DNA from: Clostridiales bacterium FE2011
Lineage (GTDB): Bacteria > Bacillota > Clostridia > Christensenellales > Aristaeellaceae
Assembly (NCBI GenBank): GCA_017569305.1
Contig: CP069418.1
Span: 2,480,001-2,544,000 of the forward strand
Direction of reading: 5' to 3'
DNA: 64,000 nucleotides
Shown: positions 1-7,780 of the stretch, one piece after another
How positions within the stretch are numbered: position 1 is the first letter of the stretch
How the letters are laid out: every line of letters starts with the position of its first letter
The notes under the pieces: model-generated
Databases searched by the model: none
What the model was told of the DNA's origin: nothing
What the model saw: the letters and a program-made list of their open reading frames with translations, nothing else
Translations under genes and position numbers: made by a program

Positions 1-1026
1 ATCAAGACGATCTTCTGGGCGTTCAATATCGTGGACTTCGCGCCGTTCCTGGATACCCAGGCCGTACTGCCGGACGGCAGCGCGGTCAAACTGAACGGAA
101 GCTGGTTCAACCATCACCTGTCCCTGCCCACGGGCGAGGAGCTGGACGCCGGCGTGGTCGGCATGCGCTCCTGGTGGGACGTGACGGACGGACGCTGGCT
201 GGATGAAAAGGACGAGAACGCGAACGCGGAAATCATGGCCGGTATGACGGTAGCCCAGGCTCAGGGCTGGAAAGCCGGCGACACGGTGACGCTGCAGGGC
301 AGCAAGGGTGAAAAGACCGTGACGGTGGCCGGTATCTATGATGCGGGCGGAGACGAGGATGAACAGATCTTCGGCACGCTGGCCCTGGTGCAGGAGCTGA
401 CCGGACGGGAAGGCAAGGTGGCCTCGGTAGAGGTTTCCGCCATCACCACCCCGGACAACGAGCTGGCCCGCCGGGCGGCCAGGAATCCGGCGGCATTGTC
501 CGGCCGGGACTATGAAACCTGGTACTGCACGGCTTATGTGAGCGCGATCTGCTACCAGATCCAGGAAGCGATTCCCGGATCCGTGGCCGCCGCGGTCCGT
601 AAGGTTGCGGAAGGTGAAGGCGCCGTGCTGGAAAAGACACAGCTGCTGATGATCCTGATTACGGCGCTGAGCCTGATCGGTTCCGCCCTGGGCATCAGCA
701 ACCTGGTGACGGCCAGCGTGATGGAGCGGGCAAAGGAAATCGGCCTGCTGAAGGCCATCGGCGCGCGGGATCATTCCATCACGGGCGTTATCATGACGGA
801 AATCCTGGTCACGGCGCTGATCGGCGGCGCGGCAGGATACTTTATGGGCTTCGGATTTGCCCAGCTGATCGGCCGGAGCGTATTCGGCGCGGCGGTGGAA
901 ATGAAACCGGCGGTGGTGCCGATCGTGGCGGGCCTGGTGGCTCTGGTGACGCTGGCGGGCAGCCTGCCGGCGATCCGGACGGTGCTCAGGCTGAAGCCGG
1001 CCGAAGTGCTGCATGGAGGTCACTGA
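1..1026 (+). CDS. MacB/FtsX-type ABC transporter permease (5' partial)
   Basis: The frame is open at the left edge, so the N-terminus and first membrane helix lie outside the window; 341 residues are visible. The visible part is an extracytoplasmic domain followed by three hydrophobic segments near the C-terminus. Between them is the FtsX-family cytoplasmic loop (MERAKEIGLLKAIGA, coded near 721-765). Such permeases use ATP hydrolysis by a partner ATPase to drive extracytoplasmic movement or export rather than solute import. The next gene starts 3 bases after the stop and is a second permease, so the two probably form a heterodimer served by the ATPase at 2681. Two cysteines lie about 10 residues apart in the outer domain (near 523-555). 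The substrate cannot be told. Confidence 0.85.
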   Translation: MKTIFWAFNIVDFAPFLDTQAVLPDGSAVKLNGSWFNHHLSLPTGEELDAGVVGMRSWWDVTDGRWLDEKDENANAEIMAGMTVAQAQGWKAGDTVTLQGSKGEKTVTVAGIYDAGGDEDEQIFGTLALVQELTGREGKVASVEVSAITTPDNELARRAARNPAALSGRDYETWYCTAYVSAICYQIQEAIPGSVAAAVRKVAEGEGAVLEKTQLLMILITALSLIGSALGISNLVTASVMERAKEIGLLKAIGARDHSITGVIMTEILVTALIGGAAGYFMGFGFAQLIGRSVFGAAVEMKPAVVPIVAGLVALVTLAGSLPAIRTVLRLKPAEVLHGGH

Positions 1027-1029
1027 ACG

Positions 1030-2490
1030 ATGACAAGACGCAGAATGTTCCTGAGAATGATCACCGCCTCGCTGCTCCGGCGGCGGAGCCGGATGCTGAT
1101 CGCGCTGCTTTCCATCGGCATCGGCGCGACAATCCTGGCAGGCCTGGTGACGATATATGTGGACGTGCCCCGGCAGATGGGCGCCCAGTTCCGCTCCTTC
1201 GGCGCGAATATGCTGCTGCTTGCGGATGAGGGAAAGAGCATGACAGCCGGGGAACTGGATGAGGCTCTGAAAACCATTAACACGGACCAGCTGGTGGGCG
1301 CGGCGCCCTACCGCTACGTGCGGGTGGACATGACCACGCGCCAGCAGTCTTTTACGGCGGCGGGCACGGACTTCAGCCAGATTACAAAAACAAGCCCCTA
1401 TTTCAGCGTGGACGGCCGGTATCCGGAGAATCCCCGGGAAGTGCTGGTGGGCAAGGAAATCGCAGAGACGATCGGCGTAAGGATCGGGTCGGGCATGGAA
1501 CTGACCTGGCAGCCTTCGGCGAGTGAAACGGAAAGCGATCCGGAAGAGGACCGGAAGCCCGGCGCGGTGCTGACCGGCAGCGCGGAAGGCTGGAGCGGCG
1601 GAAAGGTCTATGTGACGGTGAAGCTGGACGATGAATCCAGGATTGCCTCCATGACCGTTGACGCGGGTACCCAGACGCCGGAAATCGGCGGACTGGCCCA
1701 GACGGACGAAGCCTTCAATGCCCAGTTTATCGGCAAGACGCTGCCGCTGACCCTGGGGCAGGACGTGGACGCGCTCAGCGGCGCCACGGTGACCTCCACG
1801 GCGGTGGTGGACGCCCTGAACACCGCCCGGAACGCGGAAAACAGGGCCACAGCCCGGACGGTGAAATGCACTGTCTCCGGCATCCTGACTACGGGCGGCG
1901 AAGAAGAAGCCTATGTGTTCATGAGCCTGGAGGATATGGCGAACCTGACAGACGAAGATAAGGTGGACGTGGCGGAGCTGAGCGTAAGCGCCTCGGCGGA
2001 GGAACTGGAAGCCTACGTGAACCGGATTACGGAGGAGCAGCACGGTATCAAGGCCCGGCTGGTGAAGCGGGTGACGCGTTCGGAAACCGCCGTGCTGGGA
2101 AAACTGCAGAGCCTGGTATTCCTGGTAACCGCGGTGGTGCTGGTGCTGACCATGATCTGCGTATCCACCACCATGATGGCGGTTGTTTCGGAACGGCGCC
2201 GGGAGATCGGCCTGCGGAAGGCACTGGGCGCATCCGACAGCAGCATCCGGGCAGAGTTCCTGGGTGAAGGCGTGTTCCTGGGCCTGCTGGGCGGTTTGCT
2301 GGGCGGCCTGCTGGGTTTTGTGTTTGCCCAGGTGGTAAGCGTGAACGTGTTCGGTTCCTCCATCACTTTCCAGCCGCTGCTGCTGCCTGCGGCGATTATC
2401 GTATCCATCGCGGTGGCGGCCCTGAGCTGCCTGCAGCCGATTAAGCGCGCGGTTGCCATTGACCCGGCGATTGTGTTAAAAGACGAGTAA
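1030..2490 (+). CDS. FtsX/MacB-type ABC permease with inserted FMN-binding (flavinylation) domain
   Basis: The protein has 486 residues: helix 1 at about 20-42, a large outer domain to about 350, then three C-terminal helices around a conserved loop (SERRREIGLRKALGAS), as in MacB/FtsX permeases. Unusually, residues about 185-265 of the outer domain match the FMN_bind fold of NqrC/RnfG. They include the motif D247-A-L-S-G-A-T253-V-T-S, in which the threonine of SGAT receives covalent FMN from ApbE in known family members. What is seen is the motif and its placement; covalent FMN and redox function are inferred. The gene is co-transcribed with the permease before it and ends in a hairpin whose loop holds the stop codon. 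No ApbE gene is in the window. Confidence 0.85.
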   Translation: MTRRRMFLRMITASLLRRRSRMLIALLSIGIGATILAGLVTIYVDVPRQMGAQFRSFGANMLLLADEGKSMTAGELDEALKTINTDQLVGAAPYRYVRVDMTTRQQSFTAAGTDFSQITKTSPYFSVDGRYPENPREVLVGKEIAETIGVRIGSGMELTWQPSASETESDPEEDRKPGAVLTGSAEGWSGGKVYVTVKLDDESRIASMTVDAGTQTPEIGGLAQTDEAFNAQFIGKTLPLTLGQDVDALSGATVTSTAVVDALNTARNAENRATARTVKCTVSGILTTGGEEEAYVFMSLEDMANLTDEDKVDVAELSVSASAEELEAYVNRITEEQHGIKARLVKRVTRSETAVLGKLQSLVFLVTAVVLVLTMICVSTTMMAVVSERRREIGLRKALGASDSSIRAEFLGEGVFLGLLGGLLGGLLGFVFAQVVSVNVFGSSITFQPLLLPAAIIVSIAVAALSCLQPIKRAVAIDPAIVLKDE

Positions 2491-2501
2491 ACTCGTTTTT
2501 T
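2483..2501 (+). terminator. Short intrinsic terminator with the stop codon in its loop
   Basis: ACGAG (2483-2487) pairs with CTCGT (2492-2496) around a TAAA loop that contains the stop of the FMN-domain permease, and a run of six T follows. It would partly separate the permease pair from the downstream ATPase, so read-through or a second promoter is needed. Confidence 0.5.
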
Positions 2502-2505
2502 ACCA

Positions 2506-2665
2506 AATTCATAATTCATAATTCACAATTCATAATTATGTTTTGTTAAACCGGAAACCGAATAACAACGAATAGTGCGTTTTGTGAAGACTGGATTATG
2601 AATAGAAAACCAGGCCGAATCAGTATATTTAATTATGAATTATGAATTGTGAATTGTGAATTGAT
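2506..2665. repeat. Inverted pair of seven-base-period AT-rich arrays (160 bp element)
   Basis: The left arm (2506-2540) is a run of AATTCAT-type heptamers and the right arm (2631-2665) is its near-perfect reverse complement (AATTATG, AATTGTG). About 90 bp lie between them. The element fills most of the gap between permease and ATPase genes. Similar inverted pairs occur at 39694-39895 and 58556-58711. I see no coding potential in it; a large foldback RNA or a MITE-like element is possible. Confidence 0.7.
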
Positions 2666-2680
2666 TAAAGGGGTGTAGAC

Positions 2681-3388
2681 ATGAGTCTTCTGGAATTAAA
2701 AAACATTTCCAAGATCTACGGTGACCTGAAGGCCCTGGATAACGTGAGCATTCATGTGGATAAGGGTGAATGGGTCGCGATCATGGGACCTTCCGGCTCC
2801 GGAAAGAGCACGATGATGAATATCATCGGCTGTATGGATAAACCGACGCTGGGAGAAGTGCTGCTGGACGGCGTGGACATCGCCCGGGAGAGCAGCAAGA
2901 AGCTGACGGATATCCGTCGGGATAAGATCGGCCTGATCTTCCAGCAGTTCCACATGGTCAATTACCTGACCGCCGTGGAGAACGTGATGGTCAGCCAGTA
3001 TTACCACTCCATGCCGGATGAGCAGGAAGCGCTGGAAGCCCTGGGCCGGGTCGGCCTGCGGGAACGGGCGCACCACCTGCCCAGCCAGCTGTCCGGCGGC
3101 GAACAGCAGCGGGTCTGCGTAGCCCGGGCGCTGATCAACCATCCGGAGCTGATCCTGGCGGATGAACCGACGGGCAACCTGGACGAAGCGAACGAGAACA
3201 TCGTGCTGGATCTGTTTGCACGCCTGCACGCGGAGGGAACGACCCTGATCGTCGTGACCCACGACCCGGAGGTGGCGGAAGCGGCACAGCGTACCATCGT
3301 GCTGGAACACGGCAAGGTGGCGCGGGAAGTCATTAATGAAAACTTTGATGAACAGCAGAAGGAATGGCTGGCCAGGTTAAAGGGCTGA
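2681..3388 (+). CDS. MacB/LolD-type ABC transporter ATP-binding protein
   Basis: This 235-residue cytoplasmic ATPase has a complete nucleotide-binding domain: Walker A GPSGSGKST (36-44), signature LSGGEQQR (from about 137), and Walker B LILADEPTGNLDE (about 160-172). The D-E-P-T-G-N-L-D form is typical of the MacB/LolD/FtsE group that partners FtsX-like permeases. It most likely powers the two permeases encoded just upstream. The start is ATG with AAGGGG nearby. A DUF4418 gene follows after 12 bases. Confidence 0.92.
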   Translation: MSLLELKNISKIYGDLKALDNVSIHVDKGEWVAIMGPSGSGKSTMMNIIGCMDKPTLGEVLLDGVDIARESSKKLTDIRRDKIGLIFQQFHMVNYLTAVENVMVSQYYHSMPDEQEALEALGRVGLRERAHHLPSQLSGGEQQRVCVARALINHPELILADEPTGNLDEANENIVLDLFARLHAEGTTLIVVTHDPEVAEAAQRTIVLEHGKVAREVINENFDEQQKEWLARLKG

Positions 3389-3400
3389 AGAGAGGTATAT

Positions 3401-3808
3401 ATGAAAAAGAGTTTATTCGCAATCCTGGTCCTGGTTCTCGCGGCGCTGATTGCCGTGGGATCCGTGACTGTAATCGGCCCCTGCGTCCATGCGGACGGCA
3501 GCGCGGCAGCCTGCACCGGAACGGGCAGGGCAATCCTGATTGACGGCTGCGTGATGGCAGCCCTGGCACTGCTGGCGCTGCTGATCCGCAAACCCGGCAT
3601 CCGTATTATCCTGTTTGCGGCGGCTTTCTGCGCCGCGGCGGTTGGCGTCCTGCTGCCGGGCACCCTGATGCCCCTTTGCAAAATGGACACGATGCACTGC
3701 CGGGCGGTAATGCAGCCGGCGGTAATCATCCTGTCCGGCGTCGCGGCAATCACATCGCTGATCGGGATTATTACAGAACAGCGCAGAAGCAGGAGAATGA
3801 AGGGATGA
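3401..3808 (+). CDS. DUF4418-like four-helix membrane protein
   Basis: This is a 135-residue integral membrane protein with about four hydrophobic segments (4-26, 44-62, 68-88, 105-124). Cysteines at 28, 38, 93 and 100 would lie outside the membrane and could pair or bind metal. The pattern of a G-P-C near the end of helix 1 and L-C-x6-C before helix 4 resembles DUF4418, a Firmicute family of unknown function; I recall this match and have not checked it. It sits between an ATPase and a permease and shares a 4-base ATGA overlap with the next gene, so an accessory role in the ABC system is likely. Confidence 0.65.
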   Translation: MKKSLFAILVLVLAALIAVGSVTVIGPCVHADGSAAACTGTGRAILIDGCVMAALALLALLIRKPGIRIILFAAAFCAAAVGVLLPGTLMPLCKMDTMHCRAVMQPAVIILSGVAAITSLIGIITEQRRSRRMKG

Positions 3809-5010
3809 AGCGCTTTTCACCGGTGATCCGGAACCTGACAAGGAAACCGGGAAGAACCACCGCGCTGATTCTGCTGACGGCTTTCCTTGCTTTATCTGTT
3901 TTTGCAGGAACGCTGGTGGTTTCATCCCTTCGCCGTGGACTCGGCAGCATGGAAAACCGCCTGGGCGCGGATATCATTGTGGTTCCGGCAGAGGCTGAAT
4001 CCAAATCCAGCCTGAAGAACATGCTGCTGCAGGGAACCATCGGTACCTTCTATATGGACGCTTCCGCACTGGACAAGGTGAAGGAAACAGAGGGAGTGCA
4101 GAAAGCATCCGCCCAGATTTTCCTTTCCTCCATGAAGGCGGACTGCTGCTCCGTGAAGGTACAGATCATCGGCTTTGATCCGGAAAACGACTTTGTGGTG
4201 CAGCCCTGGATTGCCGAAAGCCTGAACCGCCCGCTGGGCGATATGGAAATCGTGGTCGGCAGCCGCGTGGGAACGGACGTGGGCGATAACTTCCGGATTT
4301 ACGACCGGAAATGCCTGGTGGCGGCCAAACTGGCGCCGACCGGCACCGGCCTGGATACCGCGGTGTACTGCAACATGAATACAATCCATACGCTGCTCCA
4401 GGCGGCGGAGGAAAAAGGCGTCAGCCATAAAATTGATTCCGGAAACGACGTGGAGGTGGTATCCGCCATCTACGTGAAGACGGTTCCGGGAGCGGATATC
4501 GGCCTGGTCAACAACCGGCTGAACGGAAAGATCCGGAAGGCGACATCCGTCCGGACGACCGGCATGATCACAGAAGTATCGGACAGCCTGGGCGGGGTAT
4601 CCAGGACGGTGGCGATCCTGATCGCCGCGGTCTGGATCCTGGCACTGGCGATCCTGTTTATTGCCTTCTCCATGATGGTGAATGAACGCCGGCGGGAACT
4701 GGCGGTTTACCGCCTGGTGGGGATGAGTCGGAAAATGCTTTCCGGAATGATCCTGAAGGAAACGGCCCTGTGCAGCCTGGCAGGGGCGCTTTGCGGCGTG
4801 CTGCTCGGCGCGGTGCTGGTATTCCCCTTTACCACGCTGATTGAAACCAGCCTGAAGCTGCCTTACCTGGCCCCGTCAGCCGGAACAACCGCGGTATTTG
4901 CGGTCCTGGCAATCGCGGTCACGGTGGCTGCCGGATGCGCGGCAAGCCTGCATACGGCGTCGAAGCTGAGCCGGGTGGACCCGGGCAGCACACTGAGGGA
5001 GGGCGCCTGA
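3805..5010 (+). CDS. FtsX/MacB-type ABC transporter permease
   Basis: The protein has 401 residues. The start is set at the ATG overlapping the previous stop (ATGA), which gives MKRFSPVIRN and a helix at about 20-42. A large outer domain follows, then three C-terminal helices with the family loop (NERRRELAVYRLVGMS). Unlike the neighbouring permease it has no FMN-binding insert. It overlaps DUF4418 and is followed after one base by its own ATPase gene, so these three form the second half of the operon. Overall the window start holds two MacB-like machines, one with a paired permease and one with a single permease that could homodimerise. Confidence 0.88.
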   Translation: MKRFSPVIRNLTRKPGRTTALILLTAFLALSVFAGTLVVSSLRRGLGSMENRLGADIIVVPAEAESKSSLKNMLLQGTIGTFYMDASALDKVKETEGVQKASAQIFLSSMKADCCSVKVQIIGFDPENDFVVQPWIAESLNRPLGDMEIVVGSRVGTDVGDNFRIYDRKCLVAAKLAPTGTGLDTAVYCNMNTIHTLLQAAEEKGVSHKIDSGNDVEVVSAIYVKTVPGADIGLVNNRLNGKIRKATSVRTTGMITEVSDSLGGVSRTVAILIAAVWILALAILFIAFSMMVNERRRELAVYRLVGMSRKMLSGMILKETALCSLAGALCGVLLGAVLVFPFTTLIETSLKLPYLAPSAGTTAVFAVLAIAVTVAAGCAASLHTASKLSRVDPGSTLREGA

Positions 5011-5011
5011 C

Positions 5012-5719
5012 ATGGAACTGAGAGCGGAAAACATCTCCCGCCGGTACTTCCGGAAGCGGGGAGAAGCAAACTTTTTTGAAGCGGTCAAACCGGTATCCCT
5101 GACGCTCCGGGGCGGAAAAATGACCGTGCTGAAAGGCAGGAGCGGATCCGGCAAGACCACGCTGCTGCATATGCTGGCGGGACTGCTGAATCCGTCGGAA
5201 GGGAAGGTTTTCCTGGACGATACGGATCTGTATGCCCTGGAGGACGCGGAGCTGTCCAGGGTACGCAATGAAAAGATCGGCGTGGTTCCCCAGGGCCGCA
5301 GCGCCGTGGATACGCTGACGGTGTATGAGAATATCCTCCTGCCGGGACTGCTTTACGGCGGCAAACCCCGGACGGAAGCGGCAGAAAGCTGGATGGAGGC
5401 GCTGGATATCTGCAGCCTGCGGGACGTGATGCCCGCGGAACTGTCCGGGGGAGAGCTGCGCAGGATGGCCATCGCACGGACGCTGACCGCTGATCCGGAC
5501 GTGATCCTGGCGGACGAACCCACCGGTGACCTGGACAATGAGAACACGGTCATAGTGCTGGACGCACTGCGCCAGGCTGCAAAAGCCGGCAAGGCAGTGC
5601 TGGTGGTCAGCCATGAGGATGACGTGGAAGCCTATGCTGATGAGGTGATCCGCATGGACGCGGGCAGCTTCATCGCAGACGGCTCCAAAACGCAGCAGCC
5701 GTCATCTGTCAATGAGTGA
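5012..5719 (+). CDS. ABC transporter ATP-binding protein (MacB/LolD group)
   Basis: This 235-residue ATPase has Walker A GRSGSGKTT (42-50), a variant signature LSGGELRRM, Walker B VILADEPTGDLD and the switch histidine in VVSHEDD. An R replaces the usual P in the second position of the Walker A loop, which is unusual for this group. It starts one base after the preceding permease and should energise it. No clear terminator follows; the next 170 bases hold the promoter and leader of the DUF3793 operon. Confidence 0.9.
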   Translation: MELRAENISRRYFRKRGEANFFEAVKPVSLTLRGGKMTVLKGRSGSGKTTLLHMLAGLLNPSEGKVFLDDTDLYALEDAELSRVRNEKIGVVPQGRSAVDTLTVYENILLPGLLYGGKPRTEAAESWMEALDICSLRDVMPAELSGGELRRMAIARTLTADPDVILADEPTGDLDNENTVIVLDALRQAAKAGKAVLVVSHEDDVEAYADEVIRMDAGSFIADGSKTQQPSSVNE

Positions 5720-5751
5720 TTTGTCTGTTTGTGACACATAAAAAATTGCTA

Positions 5752-5780
5752 TTGACAGAAAGAATAATGTCTGTTATTTT
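5752..5780 (+). promoter_or_regulatory. Promoter of the DUF3793-flavodoxin operon
   Basis: TTGACA (5752-5757), 17 bases, then TATTTT (5775-5780). The predicted start falls inside the TTAG-N6-CTAA box at 5784. Three other box-controlled promoters (7716, 24211, and 35549 on the minus strand) have the same geometry. Confidence 0.7.
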
Positions 5781-5783
5781 GTA

Positions 5784-5797
5784 TTAGACATGACTAA
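5784..5797. promoter_or_regulatory. TTAG-N6-CTAA box 1 over the transcription start
   Basis: TTAG-ACATGA-CTAA begins 3 bases after the -10 element, so a bound repressor would cover the transcription start. It is one of eleven perfect copies in the window. Confidence 0.7.
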
Positions 5798-5805
5798 CCT
5801 CTTCT

Positions 5806-5850
5806 AGCTGCTCTTTGGTGTAGGGATGTGCCAGAGAGCAGCTCCTTTTA
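5806..5850 (+). terminator. Leader hairpin / possible attenuator between two boxes
   Basis: A 13-bp stem (5806-5818 with 5831-5843, one G-U pair) with a 12-base loop is followed by CCTTTTA. It lies in the untranslated leader between box 1 and box 2. The right arm shares CAGAGAGCAG with the leader terminator at 24265-24306, which suggests related leaders. Confidence 0.55.
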
Positions 5851-5860
5851 AGAAAAGAAG

Positions 5861-5874
5861 TTAGTTAATACTAA
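5861..5874. promoter_or_regulatory. TTAG-N6-CTAA box 2 next to the ribosome site
   Basis: TTAG-TTAATA-CTAA ends a few bases before the AAAGGAG ribosome site of the DUF3793 gene and follows the leader hairpin. Its position after a terminator-like hairpin recurs at 24318, 35745 and, on the minus strand, 23430. Confidence 0.65.
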
Positions 5875-5889
5875 TCAAAGGAGAGACAG

Positions 5890-6489
5890 ATGTCGGACGA
5901 AACCGTAATCCGCTGCTGCGCACCGACGCTGGCAGCCATCAAAACCGGCAGCCTTTTCAACAGCCCATTTGAAAGCCGGGAAGAGATGACAGCCAGCCTG
6001 CGGGCGATTAACAAAAGCCTGCTCCCCAAGGGTGTGTGCGCGATGCCCCTCCGGTATGAGAACGGGAAGGCGCTGATTTACCTCTACCGCCCGTCCATGC
6101 TGGAAGAGGACCTGCGGAATCCGGTGGCGGCCGAACTGCTGAAAGACGCCGGGTATCCCGGCGGAAGCGCTTCCGGGCATATTGCCTGGCTGATCCGCCG
6201 GCTGAAGGAATCGGAAACCTTTCCCCATGAGATCGGGCTGTTCCTCGGATATCCGGCGGTGGACGTGCGGGGATTTATCCGGCACGGGGAGTGCAAGTGC
6301 ACCGGCCTGTGGAAGGTCTATGAGAGCGACGTACCCCAGGCACAACGCACCTTCGCGCGGTGCAGGCACTGCACAAAAGCTTACCTGCAGCGCAACCGGG
6401 AAGGATGGGACCTGTCGAGGCTGACAATCCGGCCGGGACAGTTTTCATACAGAGAAGCCGAAAGGCTGGAAAGGAAGGAAACCACATGA
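5890..6489 (+). CDS. DUF3793 family protein
   Basis: This is a 199-residue soluble protein. Its core matches the DUF3793 pattern I recall: a FPHEIGLFLGYP segment, then DVRGFI, then CKCTGLWKVY and a C-terminal CRHCTKAY. The cysteines C-x-C and C-x2-C could bind a metal, but the family has no known activity. In Clostridia it commonly sits beside flavodoxin, as here: the flavodoxin start overlaps this stop by 4 bases (ATGA). Two TTAG-N6-CTAA boxes and a leader hairpin precede it, so its expression is probably controlled by metal status. A role in iron-sparing electron transfer is inferred from context only. Confidence 0.85.
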   Translation: MSDETVIRCCAPTLAAIKTGSLFNSPFESREEMTASLRAINKSLLPKGVCAMPLRYENGKALIYLYRPSMLEEDLRNPVAAELLKDAGYPGGSASGHIAWLIRRLKESETFPHEIGLFLGYPAVDVRGFIRHGECKCTGLWKVYESDVPQAQRTFARCRHCTKAYLQRNREGWDLSRLTIRPGQFSYREAERLERKETT

Positions 6490-6902
6490 GTAAGATCGCG
6501 GTGATCTATTGGAGCGGCACCGGCAATACGCAGGCAATGGCGGAAGCGGTTGCGGCGGGCGCAAAAGAAGCCGGCGCGGAAGCGGATCTGCTGACCTGCG
6601 CTGACGTGGGCGATATCTCCGCCTATGACGCGGCGGCACTGGGCTGCCCGGCTATGGGCGCGGAAGAGCTGGAAGACAGCGAATTCCTGCCGATGCTTGA
6701 AAGCATTGAACCGGCACTGGCCGGAAAGAAAGTCGCGCTGTTCGGCTCCTACGGCTGGGGCGACGGCGAATGGATGCGCTCCTGGGAAGCCCGCTGCGCG
6801 GAGAAGGGCATTGCCCTGGCTGCGGAAAGCGTAATGGCGAACGAAGCCCCTGACGATGCTGCCACAGCGTCCTGCAAGGCGCTGGGTAAAGCACTGGCAT
6901 AA
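6486..6902 (+). CDS. Flavodoxin
   Basis: This is a short-chain flavodoxin of 138 residues. The FMN phosphate loop is S10-G-T-G-N-T15 after a hydrophobic first strand, and the later loop GSYGWGDGEWM supplies the aromatic residues that sandwich the isoalloxazine ring. Flavodoxins carry low-potential electrons and commonly replace ferredoxin when iron is scarce. The start is the ATG overlapping the DUF3793 stop. Position behind the TTAG boxes supports an iron-limitation role (inference). A ZinT-like secreted protein follows after 43 bases. Confidence 0.93.
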   Translation: MSKIAVIYWSGTGNTQAMAEAVAAGAKEAGAEADLLTCADVGDISAYDAAALGCPAMGAEELEDSEFLPMLESIEPALAGKKVALFGSYGWGDGEWMRSWEARCAEKGIALAAESVMANEAPDDAATASCKALGKALA

Positions 6903-6945
6903 ATCAGGAAAAACACGGTATCAGAATCGAAAGGACGAAACCAAA

Positions 6946-7662
6946 ATGAAGAAAGTAATTTCCCTTGTACTGACCCTTTGCCTGCTGATGATGACCGCCG
7001 CCTTCGGCGTGGCGGAAACCGCGGACGATTCCGCGGAAGCCCTGGAACTGCTGGAGAACATCAAGGGTACCTACGAGCCCCTGTTCCCGGTGATTACTGC
7101 CGCAGAATATGATTCCATCTGGCAGGAGCCCTGCGTGAAGGCCCTGGGTGAAGAAGACGGAAAAGCAATGGCTGACATGATGAAGAGCTACTGCGCCGGC
7201 ACGATCTACGGCCAGGAAGCAATCGACACCTACGGTGACGGATCCAACGGCATGCAGTTTGCCTGCGGATTCATCAACGGTGTGGCCACAATCACCTTTG
7301 ACGGCAAGACCATCAGCGGCGCGGATGAGAGCGGCAAGACTGTGTTCAGCCATGAATATGCCTATGTCAGCAAGCTGTCCCTGTCCGGTGCGATGGAAGG
7401 CTATCTGTTCGAGACTGCGGATGAGGACGCGGGCGAGTTCAAATACTTCTACATGATGCCCGATACTCCTGCCACCACCTATCATCTTGAGTTCCGCTAC
7501 GGCAGCAACGTTGATGATCTGGCGAAAATCATGGAAGGGCCCTATGCCTACTGGCTGGCTGCCGGCTTCCCGGTGGACGCGGACGCGGAGCTGATCAACA
7601 AAGTGATCACCCTGTATTGCGAAGAAAACCTGGCGGAAGAAGAGAGCGAAAACGCGGCCTGA
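6946..7662 (+). CDS. Secreted ZinT/AdcA-C-like protein
   Basis: The start is set at MKKVISL, giving 238 residues with a signal peptide (about 1-22, AFG-VAE region). The mature part opens with a GTYEPLF and W-x-E-P pattern. It ends with a YHLEFRYG segment followed by PYAYWLAAG, which resembles the calycin-fold ZinT domain that binds zinc and other divalent metals outside the cell. The usual paired histidines (HxH before the Y-G) are reduced to a single H here, so metal affinity may differ. It is in the flavodoxin operon and precedes a ZIP transporter. The ZinT match is by motif memory and needs a profile search. Confidence 0.6.
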   Translation: MKKVISLVLTLCLLMMTAAFGVAETADDSAEALELLENIKGTYEPLFPVITAAEYDSIWQEPCVKALGEEDGKAMADMMKSYCAGTIYGQEAIDTYGDGSNGMQFACGFINGVATITFDGKTISGADESGKTVFSHEYAYVSKLSLSGAMEGYLFETADEDAGEFKYFYMMPDTPATTYHLEFRYGSNVDDLAKIMEGPYAYWLAAGFPVDADAELINKVITLYCEENLAEEESENAA

Positions 7663-7682
7663 TCCCTGCACAGCAAAACACA

Positions 7683-7713
7683 GGACGCGGTCCGAAAGGA
7701 TCGCGTCCCTTTT
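7683..7713 (+). terminator. Terminator after the ZinT-like gene
   Basis: GGACGCG and CGCGTCC form a stem with an inner GTCC/GGA pairing and a GAAA loop, followed by CTTTT. It separates the flavodoxin operon from the ZIP operon promoter. Confidence 0.75.
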
Positions 7714-7715
7714 GC

Positions 7716-7744
7716 TTGACATACAGGTATCATAGTGATATAAC
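7716..7744 (+). promoter_or_regulatory. Promoter of the ZIP-ABC-GLUG operon
   Basis: TTGACA (7716-7721), 17 bases, then TATAAC (7739-7744). The expected start falls within the box at 7748-7761. Confidence 0.75.
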
Positions 7745-7747
7745 AAG

Positions 7748-7761
7748 TTAGTCATAACTAA
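7748..7761. promoter_or_regulatory. TTAG-N6-CTAA box before the ZIP gene
   Basis: TTAG-TCATAA-CTAA, extended to GTTAG and CTAAC, covers the predicted start and ends 3 bases before AAGGAGG. As RNA it could form a 5-bp hairpin, so a translational role cannot be excluded. Confidence 0.75.
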
Positions 7762-7780
7762 CCAAGGAGGATGTCAAGCA

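Noticed and set aside
2666..2680. FMN riboswitch before the flavin-domain genes
   Set aside because: No conserved RFN element is visible near 1030, 2681 or 35470.
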